A stretch of 64,000 nt of DNA from Methylobacterium cerastii (GTDB taxonomy: Bacteria > Pseudomonadota > Alphaproteobacteria > Rhizobiales > Beijerinckiaceae): NCBI RefSeq assembly GCF_022179125.1, contig NZ_BPQG01000006.1, positions 186,001 through 250,000 on the forward strand, written 5' to 3'. Numbering within the stretch: position 1 is the first letter of the stretch; each line of letters starts with the position of its first letter. Under the pieces are notes generated by a model. That model saw only the letters and a program-made list of their open reading frames with translations. It did not search any database and had not been told where the DNA came from. Shown here one piece after another: positions 26,874 through 35,190 of this stretch. The translations under genes were made by a program, and so were the position numbers.

Positions 26874-27636
26874 GCGGATCCTCATCCTCGGGGGCACGAC
26901 GGAGGCCAGCGCCCTCGTCCGCGGCCTTCTCCCCCATCCCGGCCTCGCCGTCACCCTGTCGCTGGCCGGCCGCACCGCGAACCCGGCGGTCGAGGCGGTC
27001 CCGACCCGCGTCGGCGGGTTCGGCGGCGCCGAGGGTCTGGCCCGCTACCTGCGCGACGAGGCGGTCGATCGGCTGGTCGACGCCACCCACCCGTTCGCCG
27101 CGCGCATCGGCCGGAACGCCTCTGACGCCGCGGCGGCGGCCGGCGTGCCGCTCCTGGCGATCCGCCGCCCGGCCTGGGCGCGCGCGCCGGGCGACCTCTG
27201 GAACGAGGTCGAGAGTGTCGCGGACTGTGTCGCGGCGCTGGGCGCGGCGCCCCGGCGCGTCTTCCTCACGGTGGGCCGGATGGAGGTCTCTGCCTTCGCC
27301 GCGGCGCCCCAGCACGAATACGTCGTGCGCACGATCGAGCCGCTCGGCGACGCGCTCCCCGTGCCGCGCCTCACGGCGATCCGCGCGCGCGGCCCCTTCG
27401 ACGAGGCCGCCGAGACGGCGTTGATGCGGGACGCCGCCATCGCGGTGCTGGTGACCAAGAACGCCGGCGGCGCCGCGACCTACGGCAAGATCGCTGCGGC
27501 GCGACAGCTTCGGCTGCCGGTGGTGATCGTGCGCCAGCCCTGGAAGCCGGCGGTCGAGACGGTGGCGGACGCAGCCGGGGCCGTGGCGCGGCTCGTCGGC
27601 GCGGGCCGGCCTCATCCGACGCTGCGCGGCGTGTAG
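26872..27636 (+). CDS. cobK: Precorrin-6A reductase
   Basis: 254 residues. The N-terminal ILILGGTTEASALVRGL, VDATHPFA and RRVFLTVGR are CobK/CbiJ signatures, and VTKNAGGAATYGK near the C-terminus is also conserved. The enzyme reduces precorrin-6A with NADPH. It is the only ring-synthesis gene on the plus strand here, its start overlapping that of cobL and its end overlapping that of cobJ by 25 bases. Confidence 0.95.
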   Translation: MRILILGGTTEASALVRGLLPHPGLAVTLSLAGRTANPAVEAVPTRVGGFGGAEGLARYLRDEAVDRLVDATHPFAARIGRNASDAAAAAGVPLLAIRRPAWARAPGDLWNEVESVADCVAALGAAPRRVFLTVGRMEVSAFAAAPQHEYVVRTIEPLGDALPVPRLTAIRARGPFDEAAETALMRDAAIAVLVTKNAGGAATYGKIAAARQLRLPVVIVRQPWKPAVETVADAAGAVARLVGAGRPHPTLRGV

Positions 27637-28385
27637 ACGAACGGCCGCTCGCCCGGCCCGCGCGGGATCAGCCGCGTGGTCGAGGCGCCGATGACGACCA
27701 TCGTCGCCATGTCGGCGGTGGCCGTGCGCGCCTCGGTCAGCGTCATCACGCGGATCGCCTCGTCGGGGCGCGTCACGGCGCGGGCGAACACCACCGGCGT
27801 GTCGGGCCGCCGGATCTCGGCGGCGATGCCGAGGGCCTTGCCCAGCTGCCAGGGCCGAGCCGACGAGATCGGGTTGTAGAGCGAGACCACGAAGTCGGCG
27901 CGCAGCACGGCTTCGAGCCGGGCGGTGATCACGTCCCAGGGCTTGAGGTTGTCCGACAGCGAGAGCGCGCAGAAGTCGCCCCCCAGCGGCGCGCCGAGGC
28001 GGGCGGCCGCCGCCAGCATCGCGGTGATGCCGGGCTCGACGGTGATCGCGAGGTGGCGCCATGCCGGATCGCCGGCCTCCACCGCCTCGAACACCGCCGC
28101 CGCCATCGCGAACACGCCGGGGTCGCCGCCCGAGACCACCGCCACCCGCCGGCCGGAGGCCGCCAGTTCCAGCGCATGGCGCGCGCGGTCCACCTCGACA
28201 CGGTTGTCGCTGGCATGCCGCGTCAGCCCCGGCCGATCGGGCACGCGGGAGACGTAGGGGATGTAGCCGATCAGGTCCTCGGCCGCATCGAGCGCAGCCT
28301 GCGCGCGCGCGGTGAGCAGCCCGGCGTCGCCCGGCCCGAGGCCGACGACCGCGAGGCTTCCGCCTCCCGCGACACGTGCGCTCAC
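27612..28385 (-). CDS. cobJ: Precorrin-3B C17-methyltransferase
   Basis: 257 residues. SAM-binding start LAVVGLGPGDAGLLTARA, VVSGGDPGVFAMA and LSLSDNLKPWDVI, DFVVSLYNPISSARPWQ are characteristic of CobJ/CbiH, which methylates C17 and contracts the ring of precorrin-3B. It overlaps cobI upstream by four bases and cobK convergently by 25 bases. Confidence 0.95.
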   Translation of the reverse strand: MSARVAGGGSLAVVGLGPGDAGLLTARAQAALDAAEDLIGYIPYVSRVPDRPGLTRHASDNRVEVDRARHALELAASGRRVAVVSGGDPGVFAMAAAVFEAVEAGDPAWRHLAITVEPGITAMLAAAARLGAPLGGDFCALSLSDNLKPWDVITARLEAVLRADFVVSLYNPISSARPWQLGKALGIAAEIRRPDTPVVFARAVTRPDEAIRVMTLTEARTATADMATMVVIGASTTRLIPRGPGERPFVYTPRSVG

Positions 28386-29176
28386 GGCCTGCGGCCTTCG
28401 CCCGGCACGAGCACCATCGAGAAGTAGGGCGCCACGTCGTCAGGTTTGTCCGCCAGCGGCACGACGCGCTCGCCGGCCATGGTGCCGCGCTCGACGTAGA
28501 CGGCGCGCCCGAGCAGCCCGGCCTCGCGCAGGGCGGCGCGGACCTTCGGCAGGTGGCGCCCGAGCTTCATGATCACGGCGGCGTCGGTGCCGGCGAGCCG
28601 CGCGGCGAGGTCGGCTGCCGGCAGGGTCGCCGGCAGCACCGTCAGCACGTCGTCGCCCCAGGTGATCGGCGTGCCGGCCTTGGTCCAGCAGCCCGACATG
28701 CCGGTGACGCCGGGCACGACCTCCACCGGGAATCGGTCCTTCAGGCGCCGCCACAGGTGCATGAACGAGCCGTAGAAGAATGGGTCGCCCTCGGACAGGA
28801 TCGCCACGTCGCGCCCGGCGCCGAGGTGGTCGGCCAACTGTCCCGCCGCGTCGTCGTAGAAGGCGGCGAGCGCCCCGACGTAATCCGGGTGATCCGGGTG
28901 CAACTCGGTGGTGTAGGGGTAGGCGAGGGCGAACTCGCGGGCGGGCTCGGGCGGCAGCACCGCGTCGGCGATGGTGCGGGCGTTGCCGCGGCGGCCCTTC
29001 TTGCAGAAGTGGACGAGGACCGGCGCGTGCTCCAGCACCCGCATGGCGCGGACGGTGAGGTAGTCCGGGTCGCCCGGGCCCATGCCGACGCCGAACAGCG
29101 TGCCGGTGACGGCCGCCGCCGGCCGGTCCGGCTGCGCGGCCGGCGCCTCCGCGAAGCGGTTCTCGCCCGCGTCCAT
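28382..29176 (-). CDS. cobI: Precorrin-2 C20-methyltransferase
   Basis: 264 residues from the ATG at 29176. The first 25 residues are extra; the domain starts GTLFGVGMGPGDPDYLTVRA. LSEGDPFFYGSFMHL and VPGVTGMSGCWTKAGTP are CobI/CbiL motifs. It methylates C20 of precorrin-2 with SAM. The start shares one base with the cobH stop. Confidence 0.95.
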   Translation of the reverse strand: MDAGENRFAEAPAAQPDRPAAAVTGTLFGVGMGPGDPDYLTVRAMRVLEHAPVLVHFCKKGRRGNARTIADAVLPPEPAREFALAYPYTTELHPDHPDYVGALAAFYDDAAGQLADHLGAGRDVAILSEGDPFFYGSFMHLWRRLKDRFPVEVVPGVTGMSGCWTKAGTPITWGDDVLTVLPATLPAADLAARLAGTDAAVIMKLGRHLPKVRAALREAGLLGRAVYVERGTMAGERVVPLADKPDDVAPYFSMVLVPGEGRRP

Positions 29177-29808
29177 CACTCGATCTCGTTGGCGAGCGCG
29201 TTGACGGCGGCGGCTGCCATCGCGCTGCCGCCGCGCCGGCCGTGCACCACGACGAACGGCACGCGCCCGTCGCGCGCCAGCGCCTCCTTTGATTCGGCGG
29301 CGCCGATGAAGCCGACGGGGATGCCGATCACCGCCGCCGGCGGCGCGACGCCCTCGTCGAGGAGCTCGAGCAGGCGGAACAGCGAGGTCGGCGCGTTGCC
29401 GACCGCCACGACGCTGCCGGGCAGGTGCTCGCGCCACAGCTCCATCGCGGCGGCCGAGCGGGTGGTGCCCATCTCGGCGGCCATGGCCGGCACGCGCGGG
29501 TCGGTGAGGGTGCAGATCACGCGGTTCTCGGCCCGCATCCGCGCACGGGTGCAGCCGTCGGCCACCATCCGCACGTCGCAGAGGACCGGCGCACCGGCGC
29601 GCAGGGCCGCCTCGCCGGCCTCGGCGAAGGTCTCGGACATCTCGACGTCGGCCGGCAGGTCGGTCATGCCGCAGGCGTGGATCATCCGCACGATCACGCG
29701 CTCGGCGGTGCCCGACCAGCGCGAAAGGTCGGCCTCGGCGCGGATCATCGCGAAGGACCGGGCGTAGATCGCGCCGCCGTCGCGCAGGTACTCGTGGCGG
29801 GCGCTCAT
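29176..29808 (-). CDS. cobH: Precorrin-8X methylmutase
   Basis: 210 residues. RVIVRMIHACGMTDLP contains the catalytic His of CobH/CbiC, and PVLCDVRMVADG plus VIGIPVGFIGAAESKEAL are conserved. It moves a methyl from C11 to C12, giving hydrogenobyrinic acid. Its ATG overlaps the cobG stop (ATGA). Confidence 0.96.
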   Translation of the reverse strand: MSARHEYLRDGGAIYARSFAMIRAEADLSRWSGTAERVIVRMIHACGMTDLPADVEMSETFAEAGEAALRAGAPVLCDVRMVADGCTRARMRAENRVICTLTDPRVPAMAAEMGTTRSAAAMELWREHLPGSVVAVGNAPTSLFRLLELLDEGVAPPAAVIGIPVGFIGAAESKEALARDGRVPFVVVHGRRGGSAMAAAAVNALANEIE

Positions 29809-31139
29809 ATCGTGGTCCCGATGGTTTGTTCGGCGCTTGGCTGCCGACGGAGGGAAGAGGGGCCGAACGCCTGTGCCAGCGCGCCGGGTTTCGCCCTCCA
29901 TACGCGCTCCAGCGCCGCGTCGAAAGTCAGTTCCCAAGCCGGCGCATCGCCGGGCGCGCCGTCGAGGACGACGCCGTAGGTCCCTGCGCGCGCGACCAGC
30001 GTCAGGTCGGCGCGGCCCGGGTGGGCGCAGCCCTTGGCGCAACCGGAGACGTGCGCCGTCAGCCCCGCCGCGGCGAACGGTCGGAACGCCTCCGCGAGCC
30101 GGGCGGCATCCGCCCCCGTCGGCGTCGAGCCGGAGGCGCAGGCCGGCGCGCCGGGGCAGGTGGCGACCGCGCGGCGCGGGTCGTCGGGCGCGGTGACGAA
30201 GCCGGCGGCGGCGAGTTCGGCCGCCGCATCGCACCGACACTGCGACCGCGGGCCGCGCACCGGCAGGACGAAGCCGCGCGTCGGCGAGACGCGGATGTCG
30301 TCCGCGTCCAGGTCGTCCGCGACCTGCGCCAGCCGGACGAGCATCGCCACGGTGCAGCGTCCGAAGGGCGCTTCGATCGGGAGGAATGGCGGTGCTTCAC
30401 CGGAGAAGGCGCCTTTCCCTCTCACCTCCCCAGATGAGGGGGGGAAGAGCGTCGCGCCGTTTGCCGACAAAGCCATCACCATCTCGGCACGCGCGTCGGC
30501 CGAAAGGTCGCGGACGCGGCGATGGCCGCTCGCGGCGAACCTGCTCAACAGCGCTGCGACCGCTGGCGCGACCCGCTCAGCGTCCCAGGTTCCGACCCAC
30601 GCGACGCCGGACACTTCGGCGAGGCCCAAAACCGCCACGCCGGGTCCGACCGCTCGCACGTGGATGTCGGCCGCGATCTCCGCCGGATCGAGGCCGGCGC
30701 CCTCGATCAGCACCAGGGTCTTCGGCGGTAGGCCGGCGATGGCGATCCCGTGCGCCTCGATCGCGCGGGCGATGCCCGCCACGTCGATCGCCTCGCCTGC
30801 CAACCCGGCGAGCGGGCTCGTCAGGGTGAGGCGCTGCGGGCCGCCGTCGGCGCGCACGTCGCCGAGGCCGGCCGCGTCCAACGCCGCGACGAGACCGGGG
30901 CGGGTGGCCTCGCTCACGCCGCGCAGCTGCAGGTTGGCGCGGGCGGTGACGTCGACATGGCCGTTGCCGAAGACGCGGGCGGCGTCGGCCACCGCACGGA
31001 GCTGCGCCCGCGTCAGGATGCCGAGCGGCGGATGGATGCGCGCGAGCAGCCCGTCGCCGGTCGGCATCGGGCGGGCGAGGCTCGGGCACCAGCCGCGGCG
31101 GCTCGAGGCCTCGGGGAGGACGCGGCGGGACGCACTCAT
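29805..31139 (-). CDS. cobG: Precorrin-3B synthase (CobG), with an in-frame insert
   Basis: 444 residues from the ATG at 31139, overlapping the cobN stop. Nitrite/sulfite-reductase-like fold with two ferredoxin-like halves; cysteines in CPGAPACASG and VSGCAKGCAHPG supply the [4Fe-4S] cluster. CobG hydroxylates precorrin-3A with O2, so the pathway is aerobic. Between NGATLF and APFGRCT lies an unusual stretch (PPSSGEVRGKGAFSGE and onwards) encoded by GC-rich, repeat-like DNA at about 30396-30450. The frame is intact, so function may be kept. Confidence 0.92.
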   Translation of the reverse strand: MSASRRVLPEASSRRGWCPSLARPMPTGDGLLARIHPPLGILTRAQLRAVADAARVFGNGHVDVTARANLQLRGVSEATRPGLVAALDAAGLGDVRADGGPQRLTLTSPLAGLAGEAIDVAGIARAIEAHGIAIAGLPPKTLVLIEGAGLDPAEIAADIHVRAVGPGVAVLGLAEVSGVAWVGTWDAERVAPAVAALLSRFAASGHRRVRDLSADARAEMVMALSANGATLFPPSSGEVRGKGAFSGEAPPFLPIEAPFGRCTVAMLVRLAQVADDLDADDIRVSPTRGFVLPVRGPRSQCRCDAAAELAAAGFVTAPDDPRRAVATCPGAPACASGSTPTGADAARLAEAFRPFAAAGLTAHVSGCAKGCAHPGRADLTLVARAGTYGVVLDGAPGDAPAWELTFDAALERVWRAKPGALAQAFGPSSLRRQPSAEQTIGTTI

Positions 31140-34100
31140 TCCGCCGCCTGCGGCATCAGCTCGTCGGCCGGCATCGCGTTGCGGCGGCTGGTCCAGAGCC
31201 CGCGGGCGCGGGCCTCGTCGAAGCGCTCCAGGATCGCCCGGGTCGCCGCCGGGTTGGCGGCGCGCAGGGCGTCGAAGGTGTCGAGGTCGGCGATCCAGGC
31301 GCCGTAGAGCCGGTCGAAGTCGGCGTCGGTCACGGCGTCGGTGGCGGCGGCGAGCACGAACACTGCGTCGAGCCCCTGGGCCAGCTCCTGCGCGCCGCGA
31401 TAGCCGTGGCGAAGCTGGCCGGCGATCCAGCGCGGGTTCGCCAAGCGGGCGCGGACGAGGCGGGCGGCGTCCTCGCGGGCGGTGCGCGCCTTCGGCGCCT
31501 CGGGATTCGAGGCGTCGAGGCTGTAGAGCGTCGGCGTGCCGCCGGCGAGCGACGCCGCGGCCGCGAACCCGCCCATGGCGTCGGCGGCGGCGTCGCCGTC
31601 GAGCAGGTCGCGCTCGGCCACGTCGAAGGCGTGAAAGTAGGCGTCGGCCTGAGCGACCCGCGCGGCGAAGCCCGCATCCGCGCCCTCGGCGTCGCCGTAG
31701 GCGTGGCTGCTGGCCGCGAGGTAGGCGCGCCCGAGGTCGTTTCGGTCGGCCCAGGCTCCGTCGAGGGCCGTCTCGGCGGCGCCGGCACCGTAGCGGCCGG
31801 GCGCCGCGCCGAAGACCCGGGCCTGCCCCTCGCCGCGGCGGCGGGCGGCGGCGAGCGGGTTCTCGTCGTCCTCCTCGTCGCGCTCGGCGACGGCGCGCGC
31901 GGCACGGTCGAGGAGGGCGAGGGTGTCGGGAAAGGTGTCGCGGAACGCGCCCGAGACACGGCAGGTCACGTCGATGCGCGGGCGGTCGAGCAGGGCGAGC
32001 GGCAGTACCTCGAAGCCGGTGACGCGGGTGGAGGCGTGGTCCCAGGTCGGGCGCACCCCCATCAGTGCAAGCGCGTGCGCCACGTCCTCGCCGCCGGTGC
32101 GCAGGGTCGGCGAGGCCCAAAGGTCCATGACGATGCGGGCGGGATATTCGCCCTCGTCCTGCAGGTGCCGCAGCACGATCGCGGCCGCCGCCTTCTCGCC
32201 GAGCAGGGTCGCCGCCCGGGTCGGCAGCGCGCGCGGATCGAGGGTGGTCAGGTTGCGGCCCGTCGGCATCACGTCGGTGCGCCCGCGCGAGGGCGAGCCG
32301 GACGGGCCGGGCGGCACGAAGCGGCCGTCGAGGGCAGCGAGCAGGCCGGCGCGCTCCGCGCGCGCGCTCGCGGCGACGGCGTCCGGCGCGCCGTCCGGTG
32401 CGCGGCCGAAGACGTGGAGCCCGTCCCGGAACGCGGTCTCGCCGAGGTCGCACAGATGCGCGTCGAGCGCCGCGAGTGCGTCGGCCATGGGCGTGTCGGC
32501 GTCGATGCCGGCGCCCCCCAGCAGGCCGGCCGCCTCGGCGTCGTCGAGGATGGCGCGCGCGATCAGCGCCGCGCGGCGCGGGTCGAGGACGCTCGCGGAG
32601 CTGTATTCCTCCACGAGCTCGCGCAGGCGCGCCGCCTCGGGATCGAGGCCGCCGGCCTCGACGGCGGGCGTCAGGTGCCCGAGGGCGACGCCGCCGAGCC
32701 GGCGCTTCAGCGGGGCCGCCTCGCCGGGATCGTCGACGATGAACGGATAGACCACCGGCAGGGCGCCGACGGCCCGCGCCGGCCAGCACCCGGGCGACAG
32801 CGCGACGGCCTTGCCCGGCAGCCACTCCGTGGTGCCGTGCGTGCCGAGGTGAACTAGGGCGTCGAAGTTGCGGCGCAGCCCGAGGTGGAACGCGAGGTAG
32901 GCGTGCGTCGGCGGCTCGTCGGGGTCGTGGTAGCCGGCCTTGCGGTCGTCCGACCGGCCCCGGTCGGGCTGGAGGAAGATCGCGATGCGGCCCGCCGCGC
33001 CCAGCTCTCCTTCTCCCGCAGAGGGGGGAGGGGATGTGTCGTGGCCGGACCTCACGACCCCGAATCGGAAGGAGCCGTCCCGGATGGCGGGGTCGGCGTC
33101 CGGCGCGCCCCAGCGTTCGGTCAAAACCTGGCGCGACGTCTCGGGCAGGGTCGCAAGCCAACCCCTGTAGTCGGCGAGCGACACCGCGAAACCCTGCACG
33201 CCGTCCGTCAGCGCGTGCATGAGCGCGGCGGCCTCCGGCAGCGATCCGCCCGCGTAGCCGGCGTCGGCGAGGTCCGACACGATCGCACGGGCGCTCTCGG
33301 GCGTGTCGAGCCCGACGGCGAAGCCGGCGCGGCCGCCGCGGGACGGGTAGTCGGACAGCACCACGGCGATCCGGCGTTCCGGCGCGGGCGTCGCGGCGAG
33401 GCGCAACCAGGCGGCGGCGCGGTCGGCGAGTGCGGCGATCCCCGGGGCGTAGGGGACCGCGCGGCGCTCGGCGTGCCCGTCGACGGCTTCAGCCTCCTGC
33501 TTGAACGAGATCGGAAACCCGGAGAGCCGGCCGTCGAACTCGGGTAGCGCCACCTGCATGGCGAGGTCGGCCGCGTTCATGCCGCGCGCCGAGGCCTCCC
33601 AGGCCTCCTGCGGGCTGCCGACCGTGAAGGCCTGCAGCACCGGGCAGTCGGCTGCGTCGAGGACGAAGCCGGCGTCCTCGCGCGCCGAGAAGGCGGTGGC
33701 GGCGACGATCAGGTCGGGCTTTCGCGCGCGGATCGCCGCGCGGACGACCTCGACCGCCTCCGGGTCCTTCAGGCTCGCCACCGCGACGGTCAGCGTCGCG
33801 ATGCCCCGCTGGCGCAGCGCCGCGGCCAGCGCGTCGGCCGGCGCGCCGTCGCCGCCGAGCGCCGCCGAGCGGTAGGCCAGGATCAGCGCGTGCGGGGCGG
33901 GCGCGTCGGGTGGGGTCAACCCGAGCGGGGAGGCGCCGACGGACAGGGCGGTCTCCAGTGGCAGCGGCCCGCAGCCCGGGCACCAGGCGAACCCGCGCGG
34001 CAGGGTCTCGGGCGGCTCGACGGGTGTCGCGAAACCGATCTCGGCCGCGATCCGCCCGAGCATCCGGCGCAGGTTCTCGGGGCCGCCCGCGCGGAAATAG

Positions 34101-34516
34101 GCGTCGAGGATCGGGGCGAGGTCGGGCGCGGTCGAGAGCTCGACGAGGCGCGGGTCCGGCCGGTCGCAGCCGGGAAGGATCGCGAGCGGGATGCCGGCGG
34201 CCCGGGCCGCGGCGGCGCAGCGTTCGACGCCGTAGCGCCAGTAGTCGAGCCCGCCGAGGCAGCGGATGACGACGACCTTCGCCTTCGCCACCACCGTTTC
34301 GACGTAGAGGTCGACCGACATCGGGTGGCGCAGCCGCGACAGCTTGGCCAGCCGCAGAGACGGGAAGTCCGGCCCGCAGGCGGCGTGGGCGTTTGCCATG
34401 CCGAGCAGGTCGGAATCGGTGAACGACAGGAAGACGACGTCGCCGGGCTGCTGCCCGAGGTCGACCGCCGCCTCGCCGTCGTCGAGGCTCACCGTATCGA
34501 TGCGGATCAGGTGCAT
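31136..34516 (-). CDS. cobN: Cobaltochelatase large subunit CobN
   Basis: 1126 residues from the ATG at 34516, somewhat shorter than the roughly 1275 of Pseudomonas CobN. AVDLGQQPGDVVFLSFTDSD, HLGTHGTTEWLPGKAVAL and DLWASPTLRTGGEDVAHAL are conserved. CobN with CobS and CobT inserts Co2+ into hydrogenobyrinate a,c-diamide using ATP; CobS/CobT genes are not in the window. A repeat-like in-frame segment (SGHDTSPPPSAGEGELGAAG) interrupts conserved sequence at about 33000-33050. Confidence 0.95.
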   Translation of the reverse strand: MHLIRIDTVSLDDGEAAVDLGQQPGDVVFLSFTDSDLLGMANAHAACGPDFPSLRLAKLSRLRHPMSVDLYVETVVAKAKVVVIRCLGGLDYWRYGVERCAAAARAAGIPLAILPGCDRPDPRLVELSTAPDLAPILDAYFRAGGPENLRRMLGRIAAEIGFATPVEPPETLPRGFAWCPGCGPLPLETALSVGASPLGLTPPDAPAPHALILAYRSAALGGDGAPADALAAALRQRGIATLTVAVASLKDPEAVEVVRAAIRARKPDLIVAATAFSAREDAGFVLDAADCPVLQAFTVGSPQEAWEASARGMNAADLAMQVALPEFDGRLSGFPISFKQEAEAVDGHAERRAVPYAPGIAALADRAAAWLRLAATPAPERRIAVVLSDYPSRGGRAGFAVGLDTPESARAIVSDLADAGYAGGSLPEAAALMHALTDGVQGFAVSLADYRGWLATLPETSRQVLTERWGAPDADPAIRDGSFRFGVVRSGHDTSPPPSAGEGELGAAGRIAIFLQPDRGRSDDRKAGYHDPDEPPTHAYLAFHLGLRRNFDALVHLGTHGTTEWLPGKAVALSPGCWPARAVGALPVVYPFIVDDPGEAAPLKRRLGGVALGHLTPAVEAGGLDPEAARLRELVEEYSSASVLDPRRAALIARAILDDAEAAGLLGGAGIDADTPMADALAALDAHLCDLGETAFRDGLHVFGRAPDGAPDAVAASARAERAGLLAALDGRFVPPGPSGSPSRGRTDVMPTGRNLTTLDPRALPTRAATLLGEKAAAAIVLRHLQDEGEYPARIVMDLWASPTLRTGGEDVAHALALMGVRPTWDHASTRVTGFEVLPLALLDRPRIDVTCRVSGAFRDTFPDTLALLDRAARAVAERDEEDDENPLAAARRRGEGQARVFGAAPGRYGAGAAETALDGAWADRNDLGRAYLAASSHAYGDAEGADAGFAARVAQADAYFHAFDVAERDLLDGDAAADAMGGFAAAASLAGGTPTLYSLDASNPEAPKARTAREDAARLVRARLANPRWIAGQLRHGYRGAQELAQGLDAVFVLAAATDAVTDADFDRLYGAWIADLDTFDALRAANPAATRAILERFDEARARGLWTSRRNAMPADELMPQAAE

Positions 34517-34524
34517 GCGCTGAG

Positions 34525-35109
34525 TCAGCCTGCCGATTCGTCGGGCTCGTCGGCGACGAGGCGAGGCCGGTTCGGGAAGGTCACGCCGTCGTAGATTTCC
34601 GAGGCCGGCAGGACGATCCCGAGCGCTGAGATAGAGACCGTCGCGGCGAGGCCGAGCAGCCGTGTCTCGGCCCAAGTCCGGTCGGGCTCGCGCGTCCACA
34701 GGCGAACTTCCGCCGCGTTGGGCTCGACCAGCACGATGTGCTCGAGGTCGGCCATCGTGCGGTACTCGGCGAGCTTTTCGAACGCGTCGAAGTCCCGCGC
34801 GCTCGGCGACAGCACTTCGACGACGACCCGCGGCTGCGCCGCCTTGAGAGCGTTCGGATCGCGCGGCCCACAATCGACGCCGATGTCGGCGCGGCGGATC
34901 TGGCCGGGCAGCGTCTCGACGCTGCCGTCACCGGTGAACGGGCGGCATCCGCTGCCGCGCAAGGCCGTGCGCAGCCAAGCAAGGACGTTCACGACGATGT
35001 CGTCGTGGACGTTGCGAGCACCCGCCATCATCCGTACCGGCACTCCGCCGACGAGCTCGTAGCGCTCCGCCTGGGCTTCCTGCCAGGCGAAGAACGCATC
35101 CAGGCTCAT
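34525..35109 (-). CDS. Uma2-family (DUF820) putative endonuclease
   Basis: 194 residues from the ATG at 35109; upstream starts at 35133 and 35187 are possible. The start MSLDAFFAWQEAQAERYELV is typical of Uma2 proteins. The PD-(D/E)xK-like site is complete: D75 in RRADIG, E98 in VVVEVLSPS and K112 in FEKLAEYR. Members are nuclease-fold proteins of unknown role, expanded in cyanobacteria and others. It sits 8 bases before cobN and 81 after cobW in the cob operon, with no obvious reason to be there. Confidence 0.85.
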   Translation of the reverse strand: MSLDAFFAWQEAQAERYELVGGVPVRMMAGARNVHDDIVVNVLAWLRTALRGSGCRPFTGDGSVETLPGQIRRADIGVDCGPRDPNALKAAQPRVVVEVLSPSARDFDAFEKLAEYRTMADLEHIVLVEPNAAEVRLWTREPDRTWAETRLLGLAATVSISALGIVLPASEIYDGVTFPNRPRLVADEPDESAG

Positions 35110-35190
35110 CGGGCTCTCGCGGCGGTCCAGCATCCCGGGATCTGCGGTGGTCGCGAAAACGGGCAGTGTAGCGCGGGCGGCGGACAAGCC

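Noticed and set aside
29805-33161. A 1118-residue minus-strand frame including cobG
   Set aside because: The N-terminal two thirds is a shadow of cobN in another frame; cobG starts at 31139.
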